The notes: generated from the letters alone by a model not told the origin. Shown: positions 33,536-42,153, counted from the first letter of the stretch. The stretch is DNA of 45,910 nt from Bacillota bacterium (GCA_023435565.1 JAEYRN010000073.1:1-45910), one strand, 5' to 3'. Numbers and translations: made by a program.

Positions 33536-34933
33536 TTGGTGAAGCGTTTGATTAAGTTTAGTAAAAAGAGTAATACTTTGGAGCAAACCGAATATATATA
33601 TTCGCTCCAAGATGTGTCTGAACCCCATTTATACCGAAATTTATTTAATTATGAAGAAGTGCCTAAGGTTGCTTTTAATCATCGACATGTGCCGATGAGG
33701 CCCCCGGAGGAGATTTGGATTACTGATTCCACTTTCCGTGACGGGCAGCAAGCTCGAGAACCATATACAGTCCAACAAATTGTTGAACTATATAAACTAT
33801 TACATAAACTAGGCGGACCAAAGGGAATTATTCGCCAAACCGAGTTTTTTTTGTATAGTAAGAAAGATAAGGAAGCTGTTGTTAAGTGTATGGAGATGGG
33901 GTACGATTTCCCGGAGATCACCAGCTGGATAAGGGCGGTTAAGGAAGATTTTTATCTGGTGAAGGAGATGGGACTTAAAGAAACCGGTATCTTAGCCAGT
34001 TGTTCCGACTATCATATCTTTAAGAAGTTGAAGATGACTCGTAAGCAGGCGATGGAACAATTTTTGTCAATTGTTAAAAGTTCTCTGGAGATCGGAGTTA
34101 TTCCCCGGGTCCATCTTGAAGACATTACCAGAGCTGATTTTTATGGTTTTGTAGTACCCTTCGTTTTGGAACTTATGAAACTAGCTGATGAAAGTAAGAT
34201 CCCGATTAAAGTCAGGGCCTGCGACACTTTGGGTTTTGGAGTCAGTTTCCCCGGAGTTGCTTTACCCAGGAGCGTTCCCGGAATAATTTACGGTTTATGG
34301 CATCATGCGGGAGTCCCCAGCGAACGCTTGGAGTGGCATGGCCACAACGACTTTTACAAGAGTGTTTCTAACTCTAGTACAGCCTGGTTATATGGTTGTT
34401 CGGGAGTAAACTGCACATTACTCGGAATCGGCGAACGGACCGGTAACTGTCCGTTGGAGGCGATGGTCTTTGAGTATGCTTCTCTACGAGGGACAATGGA
34501 CGAGATGGATACCACCGTAATTACGGAGATCGCCGAGTATTACACCAAGGAGATTGGCTATCGGATTCCACCAATGACGCCGTTAATCGGCAAGGAGTTT
34601 AATTTTACCCGTTCCGGAATCCATGCCGACGGGTTGTTAAAGGATGAAGAAATTTATAACATCTTTAACACCGAAAAGTTACTCAACCGGAAAGTAGTAG
34701 TCGCCGTTAACGAGCATTCCGGGGCCGCCGGGATTGCCCATTGGGTGAACAGCTATTTCAATCTCAAAGAGGACCGGCGTTTGGAGAAGCGGGACCCAAG
34801 GCTGGCGCGAATTAAAGAATGGGTCGATAAATTATACGAGGATGGCCGGAATACGGTCATTGGTGACCATGAACTGGTGGAATTTATTCAGGCTGAGTTG
34901 CCGGAGTTGTGGGAAGAGTTGAATAAGAGATAA
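33536..34933 (+). CDS. Homocitrate/isopropylmalate synthase family enzyme, probably Re-type citrate synthase
   Basis: 465 residues. The N-terminal part (SLQDVSEPHLYRNLF) precedes a HMGL-like TIM barrel: ITDSTFRDGQQAR (metal-binding Asp and catalytic Arg, about 61-74), RVHLEDITRADFYGF, and the metal site LEWHGHNDFYKS near 271-282. The later part (FNFTRSGIHADGLLKDEEIY) lacks the leucine allosteric LeuA dimer domain. The LQDVSEP start and the conserved ITSWIRAVKEDF block match what I recall of clostridial Re-citrate synthases. They make citrate from oxaloacetate and acetyl-CoA with opposite stereochemistry to Si enzymes. A homocitrate or IPM synthase role is not excluded. TTG 33536 or GTG 33539 may start it. 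It stands alone. Confidence 0.7.
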   Translation: MVKRLIKFSKKSNTLEQTEYIYSLQDVSEPHLYRNLFNYEEVPKVAFNHRHVPMRPPEEIWITDSTFRDGQQAREPYTVQQIVELYKLLHKLGGPKGIIRQTEFFLYSKKDKEAVVKCMEMGYDFPEITSWIRAVKEDFYLVKEMGLKETGILASCSDYHIFKKLKMTRKQAMEQFLSIVKSSLEIGVIPRVHLEDITRADFYGFVVPFVLELMKLADESKIPIKVRACDTLGFGVSFPGVALPRSVPGIIYGLWHHAGVPSERLEWHGHNDFYKSVSNSSTAWLYGCSGVNCTLLGIGERTGNCPLEAMVFEYASLRGTMDEMDTTVITEIAEYYTKEIGYRIPPMTPLIGKEFNFTRSGIHADGLLKDEEIYNIFNTEKLLNRKVVVAVNEHSGAAGIAHWVNSYFNLKEDRRLEKRDPRLARIKEWVDKLYEDGRNTVIGDHELVEFIQAELPELWEELNKR

Positions 34934-34964
34934 TTTACAATGTACAATTTACAATTTATAATTA
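34931..34964. repeat. Dispersed intergenic repeat B, copy 4
   Basis: TAATTTACAATGTACAATTT begins on the TAA stop of the synthase gene, exactly as copy 1 does at 2671. Confidence 0.75.
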
Positions 34965-34968
34965 AAAG

Positions 34969-34998
34969 AAAGTCGCAGGTGATGCTCGCGGCTTTTTT
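34969..34998 (+). terminator. Terminator after the synthase gene
   Basis: AAGTCGC / GCGGCTT (one G-U pair) with an 11-base loop, then T residues. Confidence 0.75.
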
Positions 34999-35360
34999 AA
35001 ATAATTGAGCTTTAAGGATTCTTTAATGTGGAATCATCCTTGCCGATGGCTCTTAAAAAGATTATATTTTCTATTATCCAAGTCATTTGAATACTCATAT
35101 TGATGCAAAACCGATTCGAAAACAAGACTCAATGGATTATGACTCCAGTTTCTTTATTAATACTTCTATATGTTTAGCTTCATGAATTGCTCTTTCTTTT
35201 AAATCCGCTTCAACTTCCCTCCGTTATTGCCGTCATTCTTTAGCTAAAACCAAGCTCGGGAACGGTCGATGATTAATACCATTTAAGTTTCATTATTTCA
35301 TAACTCGATGTAAGGGTGAGCCTAGTTTTTGGATTTGGGAGAAGAATTGAATAAAATAAG
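34999..35360. other. Gene-free stretch with a possible remnant
   Basis: No intact gene. The minus strand has a 28-codon open stretch (35223 to the TAA at 35137) reading like a protein tail (EADLKERAIHEAKH, then LIKKLES), ferritin/rubrerythrin-like in feel, but too short to name. The rest shows nothing. Confidence 0.3.
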
Positions 35361-35394
35361 GAGAGCCACGGAGTTATAATATTCCGTGGCTCTC
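35361..35394 (-). terminator. Terminator of the minus-strand lipoprotein gene
   Basis: Perfect 12-bp stem GAGAGCCACGGA / TCCGTGGCTCTC with a 10-base loop, eight bases past the stop codon on the minus strand, followed by a T-rich stretch. Confidence 0.8.
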
Positions 35395-35401
35395 ATAAAA
35401 A

Positions 35402-36148
35402 TTAGTGTTTAAAAAGTTTACGTAATTTTGAGGAAGCTCCAGAACTCACTGAATGATTAGAAAAATTTTGATTTATAGAACTTGAAGTATTAGCTTCGAA
35501 AGAGTATGACTGAAGAACTCCTGTTATTGATTCTGTTATTACAGAATCAGAGACTCTGGTTGTTGTTGAGATTACTTTAATTAAGCCTAAGTTAGGGACA
35601 AACCAATAATAATCATTATCTATATAATCTATCTCATCATCATCCTTATATGGGTCTTGACTATGGAAAACCCATGCTTTAAAAGTACCTGCAGGAACTT
35701 TTACAGTTTCCTGCCGTAAAGCTTCTCCCCACCAATCGCTTTTAGACCCTGCTGTTATTGGGTTCTTAATTATAGTTTGATAGTCTTCCTCCTCATACCA
35801 GTTCCAGTCATCTTCGTTTTCGGTTTCCCAATCACCACATTCGTAATAGTAGCCATCTTCTGTCTTTTTAACAAATTCACCATCTGTATCATCCGAACCT
35901 GCCCAACTGGTCCTAAAGATTCCGGGGCGGTATTCACTTAAAATTCTATATGTTAGGTTATTAGAAATGTTTCCTGGGGTTTCTAGTGCGTTATAAACTA
36001 ATTTTGCTCCAACAGTCAAACCATAATAATCGGTACTCGGTCCCTTTTCAGTTGGTTGTTTCTTGCCACCTCCACCTCCACATCCGGCAAGTAAAGAAAT
36101 TCCTAGAATAAAAATTAGAATTCTAAATAACATTAACTTCCGATTCAT
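35402..36148 (-). CDS. Lipoprotein of unknown function
   Basis: 248 residues. The signal peptide ends in a lipobox, LLAGC (about 19-23), then a Gly run, so it is lipid-anchored. The mature part is beta-rich and Asp/Glu/Trp-rich, with LTVGAKLVYNALETPG, GDWETENEDDWNWYEE, ETVKVPAGTFKAWVF and YYWFVPNLGLIKVIS. The last two resemble a motif common in exported Firmicutes and Bacteroidetes lipoproteins in which a threshold or status field is read; the function is not known. The tail is Ser-rich and basic. ATG 36148 has GGGAGGT upstream on the minus strand. It faces away from the barrel gene at 36417. Confidence 0.7.
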   Translation of the reverse strand: MNRKLMLFRILIFILGISLLAGCGGGGGKKQPTEKGPSTDYYGLTVGAKLVYNALETPGNISNNLTYRILSEYRPGIFRTSWAGSDDTDGEFVKKTEDGYYYECGDWETENEDDWNWYEEEDYQTIIKNPITAGSKSDWWGEALRQETVKVPAGTFKAWVFHSQDPYKDDDEIDYIDNDYYWFVPNLGLIKVISTTTRVSDSVITESITGVLQSYSFEANTSSSINQNFSNHSVSSGASSKLRKLFKH

Positions 36149-36416
36149 TTTGACCTCCCTAATAGTTTGATAAAGAGTAATTAACAGAAATAAATTGGAA
36201 ATCCATTACTTATTTTAAACTAAATAGGATAATTTCTCAAGAAAAAACTAAAAAGTATTTAGAAAGCCAATATGTCTTTTAGATTAACTTAAATGTCAAT
36301 TAGGCAAAACAGGAAAATGCAAATGAATAACGAATAATGTCAAAATTGGGACCAAGTTTAGGAAATTTTAGGCTATGTTTTAGAATAAAAAATCGATGAT
36401 ATCGGAGGTTCAGAGA

Positions 36417-37190
36417 TTGAACTTTTTAAAATTGGTTCAGGCAAAAATCACATGGATGTTTGTAAATTTTTCAATAATTTGCTTTTCTATTTTATTTTTT
36501 GCGATACCTGTCCAAGCTGATGATATACAAGTCTCCAGCCCCGAAATCAACCAACAACTTTACCTTTCCACCGGCTTTGAGAATAACCGTACTTTAGGTG
36601 ATCGCTGGGAACTGCGGGGAATTTATCAATTAGATTATAATACCCATTACCGGCTTCAGACTGGATTGTCATACAATGGCGATACGGGGTATGTTAATGG
36701 GTTATTTATCGAATTGGGTTATGAAAAAATTAAAGATTCCAATTATAGTGCAAGGTTGAAATTCCTCGGTAATCAATACGCCCAATACGATACAGTCGCT
36801 AACTCAATAATTCCTTATCTAAGTTGGGATAATTCTAATTATTCCGTTGATTTCGGCTTGAATTACCGTTTTACGAAATTCACCGACGACGAGCTTTGGA
36901 ATATCTTTGATTATGATACGGACGTTTCCGAAGTTATCCTTTACTACCGGTTCGGTTGGAGGCCCCAGTTGAAAAATGATAAATATACTTTGGCGATTGA
37001 GTTTAAAAACAATCATGAGTTTTACGCCGGTAATCTGGGGGCTTATGGATTATTCATCAATAATTCTTATCAATTGAATGAACGGATTAAGATATACGGC
37101 AATTTGGGTTTATGGCAATCGGGGAGTATCGCTTTGAGCGCCACTGATTATAAAACAACCCTCCATGCCGGTTTGGAGGTTCAATTATGA
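36417..37190 (+). CDS. Predicted outer-membrane beta-barrel protein
   Basis: 257 residues from TTG 36417. ATCGGAGGTT (36402-36411) sits just before it, which makes the earlier in-frame ATG at 36396 unlikely. The signal peptide covers about 1-34 (IICFSILFFAIPVQA). The mature part is alternating beta with many Tyr and Asn (HYRLQTGLSYNGDTGYVNGL, SVDFGLNYRFTKFTDDELW, TLAIEFKNNHEFYAG) and ends LHAGLEVQL. A barrel of about 10-12 strands is likely. The final residue is Leu rather than the usual Phe or Trp. The metallophosphoesterase starts in its last 4 bases, so the two are coupled. Confidence 0.7.
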   Translation: MNFLKLVQAKITWMFVNFSIICFSILFFAIPVQADDIQVSSPEINQQLYLSTGFENNRTLGDRWELRGIYQLDYNTHYRLQTGLSYNGDTGYVNGLFIELGYEKIKDSNYSARLKFLGNQYAQYDTVANSIIPYLSWDNSNYSVDFGLNYRFTKFTDDELWNIFDYDTDVSEVILYYRFGWRPQLKNDKYTLAIEFKNNHEFYAGNLGAYGLFINNSYQLNERIKIYGNLGLWQSGSIALSATDYKTTLHAGLEVQL

Positions 37191-38023
37191 AACGGGTAAT
37201 CCAAGTTTTATTGATTATTATATCTACTTTTTATTTGGTATCTTGTAAAGCCGATCCCAAGGGGTTGGTAAGTTCAAGCGATGTTGATAAACGGTTTGAG
37301 GATAGCGCCGCTTTGCTGGAAAAAAGCGGTGTGGATATCACGGAGGACGAGTTTTCCTTTATCGTCATTGCGGATCCCCATGTTTACCATGGAGATGCTT
37401 CTAAACTGAAAAAGTTAAAAGAAAAGCTAAATCAGGATAGAGCCAATGGAGAAATTGATAAATTTCTAATAGCCTGCGGCGATATTTCTCAATGTGGTAA
37501 AACTGAAGATTTTAAAGCATTTAGGAATGTTTTTTTAGAAGACCCTGCATTACCGGTTTATACGACCCTCGGTAATCACGATCTCTATTTCGATTGTTGG
37601 CATAATTACCGGGAGATTTTCGGTAAGTCCTGTTATTCATTTAGGGCAGGACCGGTGTTGTTTGTCTCTTTTGATTCCGCTAACGGCACTTTGGGGCGGA
37701 AACAAAAAAATTGGCTGGAAGGTATTTTAAAAAACAAGACTGAATCCCTTTGTTTCGTTTTTACCCATTTTGAATTGTTCAGTCCCAATTCCACTACGAT
37801 TCAACAGTACACCGATATTGAGGAGGCTTATTTTTTAATAAATCTTTTTAAGAAGACCGGGGTTGATTATGTCTTTATGGGGCATTCCCATGACTATTAC
37901 GATAAGGAAATTAACGGGACTCATTATGTGAATGTCTCCGATTTTACCGATAAAAAGGATTATTTAAGGTTCTATGTCAATTTAACAAATGAGACTATTA
38001 GATATGAGAGAAAGAGTCTATGA
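37187..38023 (+). CDS. Lipoprotein calcineurin-like metallophosphoesterase
   Basis: 278 residues. The signal peptide ends in a lipobox, YLVSC (about 17-21). The metallophosphoesterase motifs run in order: VIADPHVYH (DxH), ACGDISQCG (GD), TLGNHDLYF (GNHD), THFELFS, and FMGHSHDYYD (GHxH), so both metal sites are complete. It should cleave a phosphomonoester or diester outside the cytoplasm, in the periplasm or on the outer-membrane inner face. It overlaps the barrel gene by 4 bases (ATGA), which suggests that the barrel delivers the substrate or the two form one nutrient-phosphate system. A terminator follows. Confidence 0.9.
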   Translation: MKRVIQVLLIIISTFYLVSCKADPKGLVSSSDVDKRFEDSAALLEKSGVDITEDEFSFIVIADPHVYHGDASKLKKLKEKLNQDRANGEIDKFLIACGDISQCGKTEDFKAFRNVFLEDPALPVYTTLGNHDLYFDCWHNYREIFGKSCYSFRAGPVLFVSFDSANGTLGRKQKNWLEGILKNKTESLCFVFTHFELFSPNSTTIQQYTDIEEAYFLINLFKKTGVDYVFMGHSHDYYDKEINGTHYVNVSDFTDKKDYLRFYVNLTNETIRYERKSL

Positions 38024-38088
38024 AAATTGGATGAACCAGATTCTAAGATTTTTATTAGTTTTTGTAGATAAGGTTATATAATAAATTG

Positions 38089-38118
38089 CCGCTGAAAATT
38101 TGTCCAGCGGTATTTTTT
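38089..38118 (+). terminator. Terminator after the metallophosphoesterase gene
   Basis: CCGCTG (38089-38094) / CAGCGG (38105-38110) with T residues. Confidence 0.75.
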
Positions 38119-38236
38119 ATTTATAGGAGAAAATGAAAGTTGGCAAACCTAAATATTTAGGGAAAGAATAGGAAAAGAAGTATTAAGGGTATCCTAAAGG
38201 GGGATTAACGAAAACTCCTCGGAAGGCGGGGTATAT

Positions 38237-39124
38237 ATGAAAAGGATATTTTGGCTATTAATGGGGTTGCTTTTTATCGGAACCAGCAACGCCCAAACTC
38301 AACAACGAATTATCTCCTACGGCAAGGACTTAAAGCCCGATGAAAGGCAGACCGTTGTGAAGGATTTTCCACTTCCCACTAATGTCAAACTTAACGAAAT
38401 TAAGACTTTAACAGTTACTAACCAGGAAGAATGGCAGCTCTTAAAGGGGTTAATACCTGATGCGGAGATTGGCACGAAAGCAATTTCCTCGGTATTCATT
38501 GAAAAACGTGCTCCTGGAACGGGCTTGCAAATTGAAACAAAAAACCTGAGTTTGATTACGCCCCATATGGTCGCTAATGCTTTGGCCACTGCCGGTGTGA
38601 AAGACGCTAAAGTGGTTGCGGCTGCCCCAACATTGGTTTCGGGAACAGCGGCTTTGACCGGTATTTATAAATCATTTGAGGAATTGACCGGTACGGCCCT
38701 GACTCCGGAAGCTAAACGCACTGCGGCGGAGGAATTGATTAAAACCGGAAACTTGGGTGAGGAAATCGGCAAAGAGCGGGCCGCTACTTTGCTGGAAAGA
38801 ACAAAAGAACAGGTTATTAAGGAGAAAACTATCGACCGGACCGAAATTATCAAAGTGGTGGAAAGGTCCGCCCATGAGCAGGACATTACATTATCGGATG
38901 CCCAGAAACAGGATGTGGCAGATTTGTTGCTTAAAATTAAGCAATTGAATATTGACCTTGATAATCTCCAAAACCAATTAAAAAATTTTCGTGAAAACAC
39001 CAATGAAAACATTCCTCCAAAAGAGCCGGAATCTTTTTTTGATAGAATAATTTCTTTCATCCGCTCATTGGTGGACCAGTTATTTTCATTTGTGGGAAGG
39101 ATTTTGTCAACAAAAAAATGTTGA
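38237..39124 (+). CDS. Secreted DUF1002 domain protein
   Basis: 295 residues. The signal peptide spans about 1-19 (WLLMGLLFIGTSNA). A DUF1002 domain follows: IISYGKDLKPDERQTVVKDF, EIGTKAISSVFIEKRAPGTG, SLITPHMVANALATAGVKDA and VSGTAALTGIYKSFEE. This family is common in Firmicutes and its role is unknown. The C-terminal third is helical with a coiled coil (LKIKQLNIDLDNLQNQLKNF) and ends with an amphipathic helix (FFDRIISFIRSLVDQLFSFV) and a final Cys, unusual for the family. The ATG start is at 38237. It stands alone, with repeat A copy 4 behind it. Confidence 0.85.
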   Translation: MKRIFWLLMGLLFIGTSNAQTQQRIISYGKDLKPDERQTVVKDFPLPTNVKLNEIKTLTVTNQEEWQLLKGLIPDAEIGTKAISSVFIEKRAPGTGLQIETKNLSLITPHMVANALATAGVKDAKVVAAAPTLVSGTAALTGIYKSFEELTGTALTPEAKRTAAEELIKTGNLGEEIGKERAATLLERTKEQVIKEKTIDRTEIIKVVERSAHEQDITLSDAQKQDVADLLLKIKQLNIDLDNLQNQLKNFRENTNENIPPKEPESFFDRIISFIRSLVDQLFSFVGRILSTKKC

Positions 39125-39150
39125 TTGATTATAAAGATTCGTTTCCATCA

Positions 39151-39312
39151 CTGTTCACAACTGAAGGTTTAATTTAGGGTTAGTTACCAGTTAAGATCTT
39201 AATGTTGAAAGTCGGTTAATATAGTCGTTCCGGAAAGAAACAAGAGAGAACCACCAAAAAAGCTGAGAACTGTGAACTGGAAAACAGTGAACGAGACCCG
39301 AAAGCCTCACCT
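39151..39312. repeat. Dispersed intergenic repeat A, copy 4 (long form)
   Basis: Blocks in the same order as copy 2 at 4863: CTGTTCACAACTG (39151-39163), GTTACCAGTTAA, ACCACCAAAAA, CTGAGAACTGTGAACTGGAA, and the core ACGAGACCCGAAAGC at about 39291. It lies between the DUF1002 gene and the cysE promoter. Confidence 0.75.
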
Positions 39313-39344
39313 GATTATTAATTAAAATTTATGCTTTTGCTTAG

Positions 39345-39373
39345 TTGACTGAAGGAGGTTATATTAGTATAAT
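39345..39373 (+). promoter_or_regulatory. Promoter of the T-box/cysES transcript
   Basis: TTGACT (39345-39350), 17 bp, TATAAT (39368-39373). The transcript would start near 39380, just before stem I of the T-box. Confidence 0.8.
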
Positions 39374-39390
39374 GGTATCAATATTTAATA

Positions 39391-39620
39391 AAACGATGAT
39401 GGGGACCGGGTACGTAAAACCGTTCCAGAGAGAGCGGGGTTGCTGTGACCGCTTGCGGAATTACGAATCGATGCTCCCCGGAGCGGTTGAACGAATTTTA
39501 GTAGTTTAACCCGGGTAGCCCGTTAATGCTGAAATTGAGTGAGGCCTTGGCCTAACCAGAGTGGAACCGCGAGGAGAATAACCTTCGTCTCTGAAAAGAG
39601 ATGGGGGTTTTGTTTTTTTA
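39391..39620 (+). promoter_or_regulatory. T-box leader, specifier UGC (cysteine)
   Basis: The T-box element CCAGAGTGGAACCGCG is at 39556-39571. Stem I lies to the left, with a kink-turn-like GATGATGGGG, an apical AGAGAGCGGGGTTGCTGTGA region and the ascending strand GAATCGATGCTCCCC, in which TGC at 39472-39474 is the likely specifier codon. A terminator (39580-39617) follows: AACCTTCGTCTC / GAGATGGGGGTT with T residues. Uncharged tRNA-Cys would favour the antiterminator and switch on cysE and cysS. The codon assignment agrees with the genes that follow. Confidence 0.92.
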
Positions 39621-39659
39621 GAGTGAGGCAGGTGTTTTCGGCACAAGGAGGTAGTTGGA

Positions 39660-40325
39660 GTGTTTAAACATTTAAGTGAAGATATTCAAACTGTATTTGA
39701 GCGCGATCCGGCGGCCAAATCGTGGCTGGAGGTCTTACTTTGCTATCCGGGGGTCCATGCTTTACTAGCTCACCGTTTGGATCATTGGTTATACACCCAT
39801 CATTGTTTTTTGTTAGCTAGAATTTTTTCGCAAATTAGCCGATTTTTTACCGGGATTGAAATTCACCCCGGCGCTAAGATCGGGAGACGTTTTTTTATCG
39901 ACCACGGTTCCGGGGTAATTATTGGGGAAACTACCGAGATTGGTGACGATGTTACTCTTTATCAGGGAGTGACTCTTGGGGGCACCGGTAAAGAAAAAGG
40001 TAAACGCCACCCTACTATCGGTAATCGGGTAATGATTTCTGCTGGGGCTAAGATTTTAGGTTCAATCAACATTGGTGATAATGCCAAAGTTGGAGCCGGG
40101 GCCGTAGTGCTTCGGGATGTACCTCCCAATGCTACAGTGGTAGGGGTACCCGGTAGAGTGGTAGTCCAAGACGGGGTTAGGGTCACATCCGGAGTTGATT
40201 TGGCCCATAATCAAATTCCTGACCCAGTTGCTAAAATGATTGAAGGCCTTCAACAAAAAGTTATGGAACTGGAGAATAGGATTGAAGAGACGGAAAAGAA
40301 ACCGAAGATTAACAATCAAAAATAA
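39660..40325 (+). CDS. cysE: Serine O-acetyltransferase
   Basis: 221 residues. An N-terminal helical part (VFERDPAAKSWLEVLLCYPG, then HALLAHRLDHWLY) precedes left-handed beta-helix repeats with GIEIHPGAKIGRRFFIDHGS and VIIGETTEIGDDVTLYQGVT, including the catalytic His in FIDHGSG. It makes O-acetylserine from serine and acetyl-CoA, the first step of cysteine synthesis. The GTG start at 39660 is set by AAGGAGG close upstream. It is directly behind the Cys T-box and 124 bases before cysS, so both should be induced by cysteine shortage. The C-terminal tail is basic. Confidence 0.95.
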   Translation: MFKHLSEDIQTVFERDPAAKSWLEVLLCYPGVHALLAHRLDHWLYTHHCFLLARIFSQISRFFTGIEIHPGAKIGRRFFIDHGSGVIIGETTEIGDDVTLYQGVTLGGTGKEKGKRHPTIGNRVMISAGAKILGSINIGDNAKVGAGAVVLRDVPPNATVVGVPGRVVVQDGVRVTSGVDLAHNQIPDPVAKMIEGLQQKVMELENRIEETEKKPKINNQK

Positions 40326-40449
40326 TAAAAAATAAGAAATTTAAGCTTTTCTTTGAATTAGACTCTTTAGGAACTCTGGTTTAATAAAATAGCTTGAGAG
40401 ATTTGGACTTTTGGTTTTTTAAATTTTATTTTGATTTGGAGGTTTTACA

Positions 40450-41880
40450 ATGATTAGGGTTTATAATACATTGACTCGAAGTAAAGAGGAGTTTGTACCG
40501 AGAGAAGCAGGGAAAGCCAGTATTTACGCATGCGGTATAACCCCTTATAATTATGCGCATATTGGTAATTCACGTCCGGCGGTTTTTTGGGACTGTGTAC
40601 GTCGTTTTTTAAAATACTGTGGTTATCAAGTCACTTTTATTCAGAACTTCACCGATGTCGATGATAAAATAATTAAACGATCCAAAGAGTTAGGGAAAGG
40701 TCCATTAGAGTTGGCCGAAGAATTTTCCAAGATATATCTTGAAGATTTGGTGCGGTTAGAGGTTATGCCTGCCGAAAACTATCCCAGAGTATCCGAGCAT
40801 ATTCCGGAAATTATTGAAATGGTTCAAGTTTTGATTGATAAGGGTTTTGCTTATGAAATAAATGGGGACGTTTATTATGAAGTGGCTAAATTTAAGGAAT
40901 ATGGAAAATTGTCTGGCCGTAATCTGGATGAGATGCAAGCCGGGGCAAGAGTTGAAGTAAATGATTCCAAAAAGGATCCGATGGATTTCGCCCTATGGAA
41001 AGCCGCCAAACCCGGAGAGATCTCCTGGGAGTCTCCCTGGGGTCCCGGCCGTCCCGGCTGGCATATCGAATGTTCGGTAATGTCCATTAAATATCTTGGT
41101 GTAGAATTTGATATGCACGGCGGTGGTGAAGATTTGGTTTTTCCTCATCATGAAAATGAAATTGCTCAATCCGAGGCTTACCTAGGTGCAAACTTTGCTA
41201 AATACTGGCTTCATAATGCTTTCGTAACCGTAAGCGGAGAAAGAATGGGTAAATCGGTAGGTAATTTTTCTACAATTCGTGATGTTATTAGAAAATTTTC
41301 TCCTAAGGTAGTCCGTTTTTGGTTGGTAGGGACTCATTATCGAAACCCAATCAGTTTTGGGGAAGAAGAATTGACTACAGCGGCCCGTGGTTTGGAACGT
41401 CTTGAAAACGCCAGGTTTAATTGGGAGCATTTATTAAAAACAGATTCAATACCGGATCTCAATTCCGATTTTCAATTGAATGAAATTCGTGAGGCGATCA
41501 ATAAAGCTAAGAATGATTTCATCGCCGGGATGGAGGATGATTTTAATACACCACAAGCTCTGGCAAGTTTATATGATTTGGTCCGGGAAGTTAACCGTTG
41601 GACCCAGGAACGGGGATTTCAATTGACTGTAACGGCCAAAAGTATATTGGAAGAGGCATATTCTTGCTTAATTACTTTGGGAGGAGAAGTATTGGGGCTG
41701 TTTGGCGAGACTCAAAATGAGAAAACAGTCTCTGATGAAGAAATAGAAGCTTTAATTGCCAGTCGTGTTGAGGCTAAAAAGGAGAAAAATTGGATTTTAG
41801 CCGATCAGATTAGGGATGAATTAAAAAATAAAGGTATCATAATTGAAGACACACCTCAAGGTGTCCGTTGGCGTCGGTAG
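40450..41880 (+). CDS. cysS: Cysteinyl-tRNA synthetase
   Basis: 476 residues, the usual class-I layout. CGITPYNYAHIGNSR (about 27-41) holds a zinc Cys and the HIGH-like HIGN. WHIECSVMS (about 205-213) and VFPHHENEIAQSEA give further zinc ligands. ERMGKSVGN is the KMSKS motif. A helical C-terminal DALR-like region (about 320-476) ends GVRWRR. It charges tRNA-Cys. The start is ATG 40450. It shares the T-box transcript with cysE. A repeat begins directly at its stop. Confidence 0.97.
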   Translation: MIRVYNTLTRSKEEFVPREAGKASIYACGITPYNYAHIGNSRPAVFWDCVRRFLKYCGYQVTFIQNFTDVDDKIIKRSKELGKGPLELAEEFSKIYLEDLVRLEVMPAENYPRVSEHIPEIIEMVQVLIDKGFAYEINGDVYYEVAKFKEYGKLSGRNLDEMQAGARVEVNDSKKDPMDFALWKAAKPGEISWESPWGPGRPGWHIECSVMSIKYLGVEFDMHGGGEDLVFPHHENEIAQSEAYLGANFAKYWLHNAFVTVSGERMGKSVGNFSTIRDVIRKFSPKVVRFWLVGTHYRNPISFGEEELTTAARGLERLENARFNWEHLLKTDSIPDLNSDFQLNEIREAINKAKNDFIAGMEDDFNTPQALASLYDLVREVNRWTQERGFQLTVTAKSILEEAYSCLITLGGEVLGLFGETQNEKTVSDEEIEALIASRVEAKKEKNWILADQIRDELKNKGIIIEDTPQGVRWRR

Positions 41881-41995
41881 TAGCTCATTAAGCATTTAGC
41901 CAATAGCTATTAGCTTTTGGTTAATGGTTTTTGCTCTTGGGCCAAAGAACCAAAGTTAAGAAAGGCTAATAGTTAATAGCTAGTAGCTAATTACT
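41881..41995. repeat. TAGCTAAT-type hairpin repeat after cysS
   Basis: About 115 bases of variants of the word TTAGCCAATAGCTATTAGC. The left arm (41891-41920) and right arm (41961-41990) are complementary, and CTTTTGG/CCAAAG pair nearer the loop. It starts at the base after the cysS stop. Confidence 0.75.
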
Positions 41996-42000
41996 AGATT

Positions 42001-42153
42001 TTATTTTGGCTGATTCTGACTTGGATTAATGGGATGCCTTCGAACCGGTTCTTCTTCGTCGGAACGAAGTATTTCCCGGAGGACGTCGGCAATAATTTTT
42101 GGATCGATTTTTTTGAGGGATTCTACAATCTGGCTTTCTCTTTTTTCATCCAT
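42001..42153 (-). CDS. Small hypothetical protein (50 residues)
   Basis: ATG at 42153 on the minus strand has an SD, GAGGTGA, five bases upstream. It encodes MDEKRESQIVESLKKIDPKI, then a short charged helical rest ending INPSQNQPK before TAA at 42003-42001. The N-terminal half is a likely amphipathic helix. I know no family. It lies opposite the main strand between cysS and mrnC. The clean SD and normal codons support a real gene rather than noise. Confidence 0.65.
   Translation of the reverse strand: MDEKRESQIVESLKKIDPKIIADVLREILRSDEEEPVRRHPINPSQNQPK

Noticed and set aside
38317..39060. Three minus-strand frames opposite the DUF1002 gene
   Set aside because: They mirror the codon usage of the real plus-strand gene and have no SD or recognisable domains.
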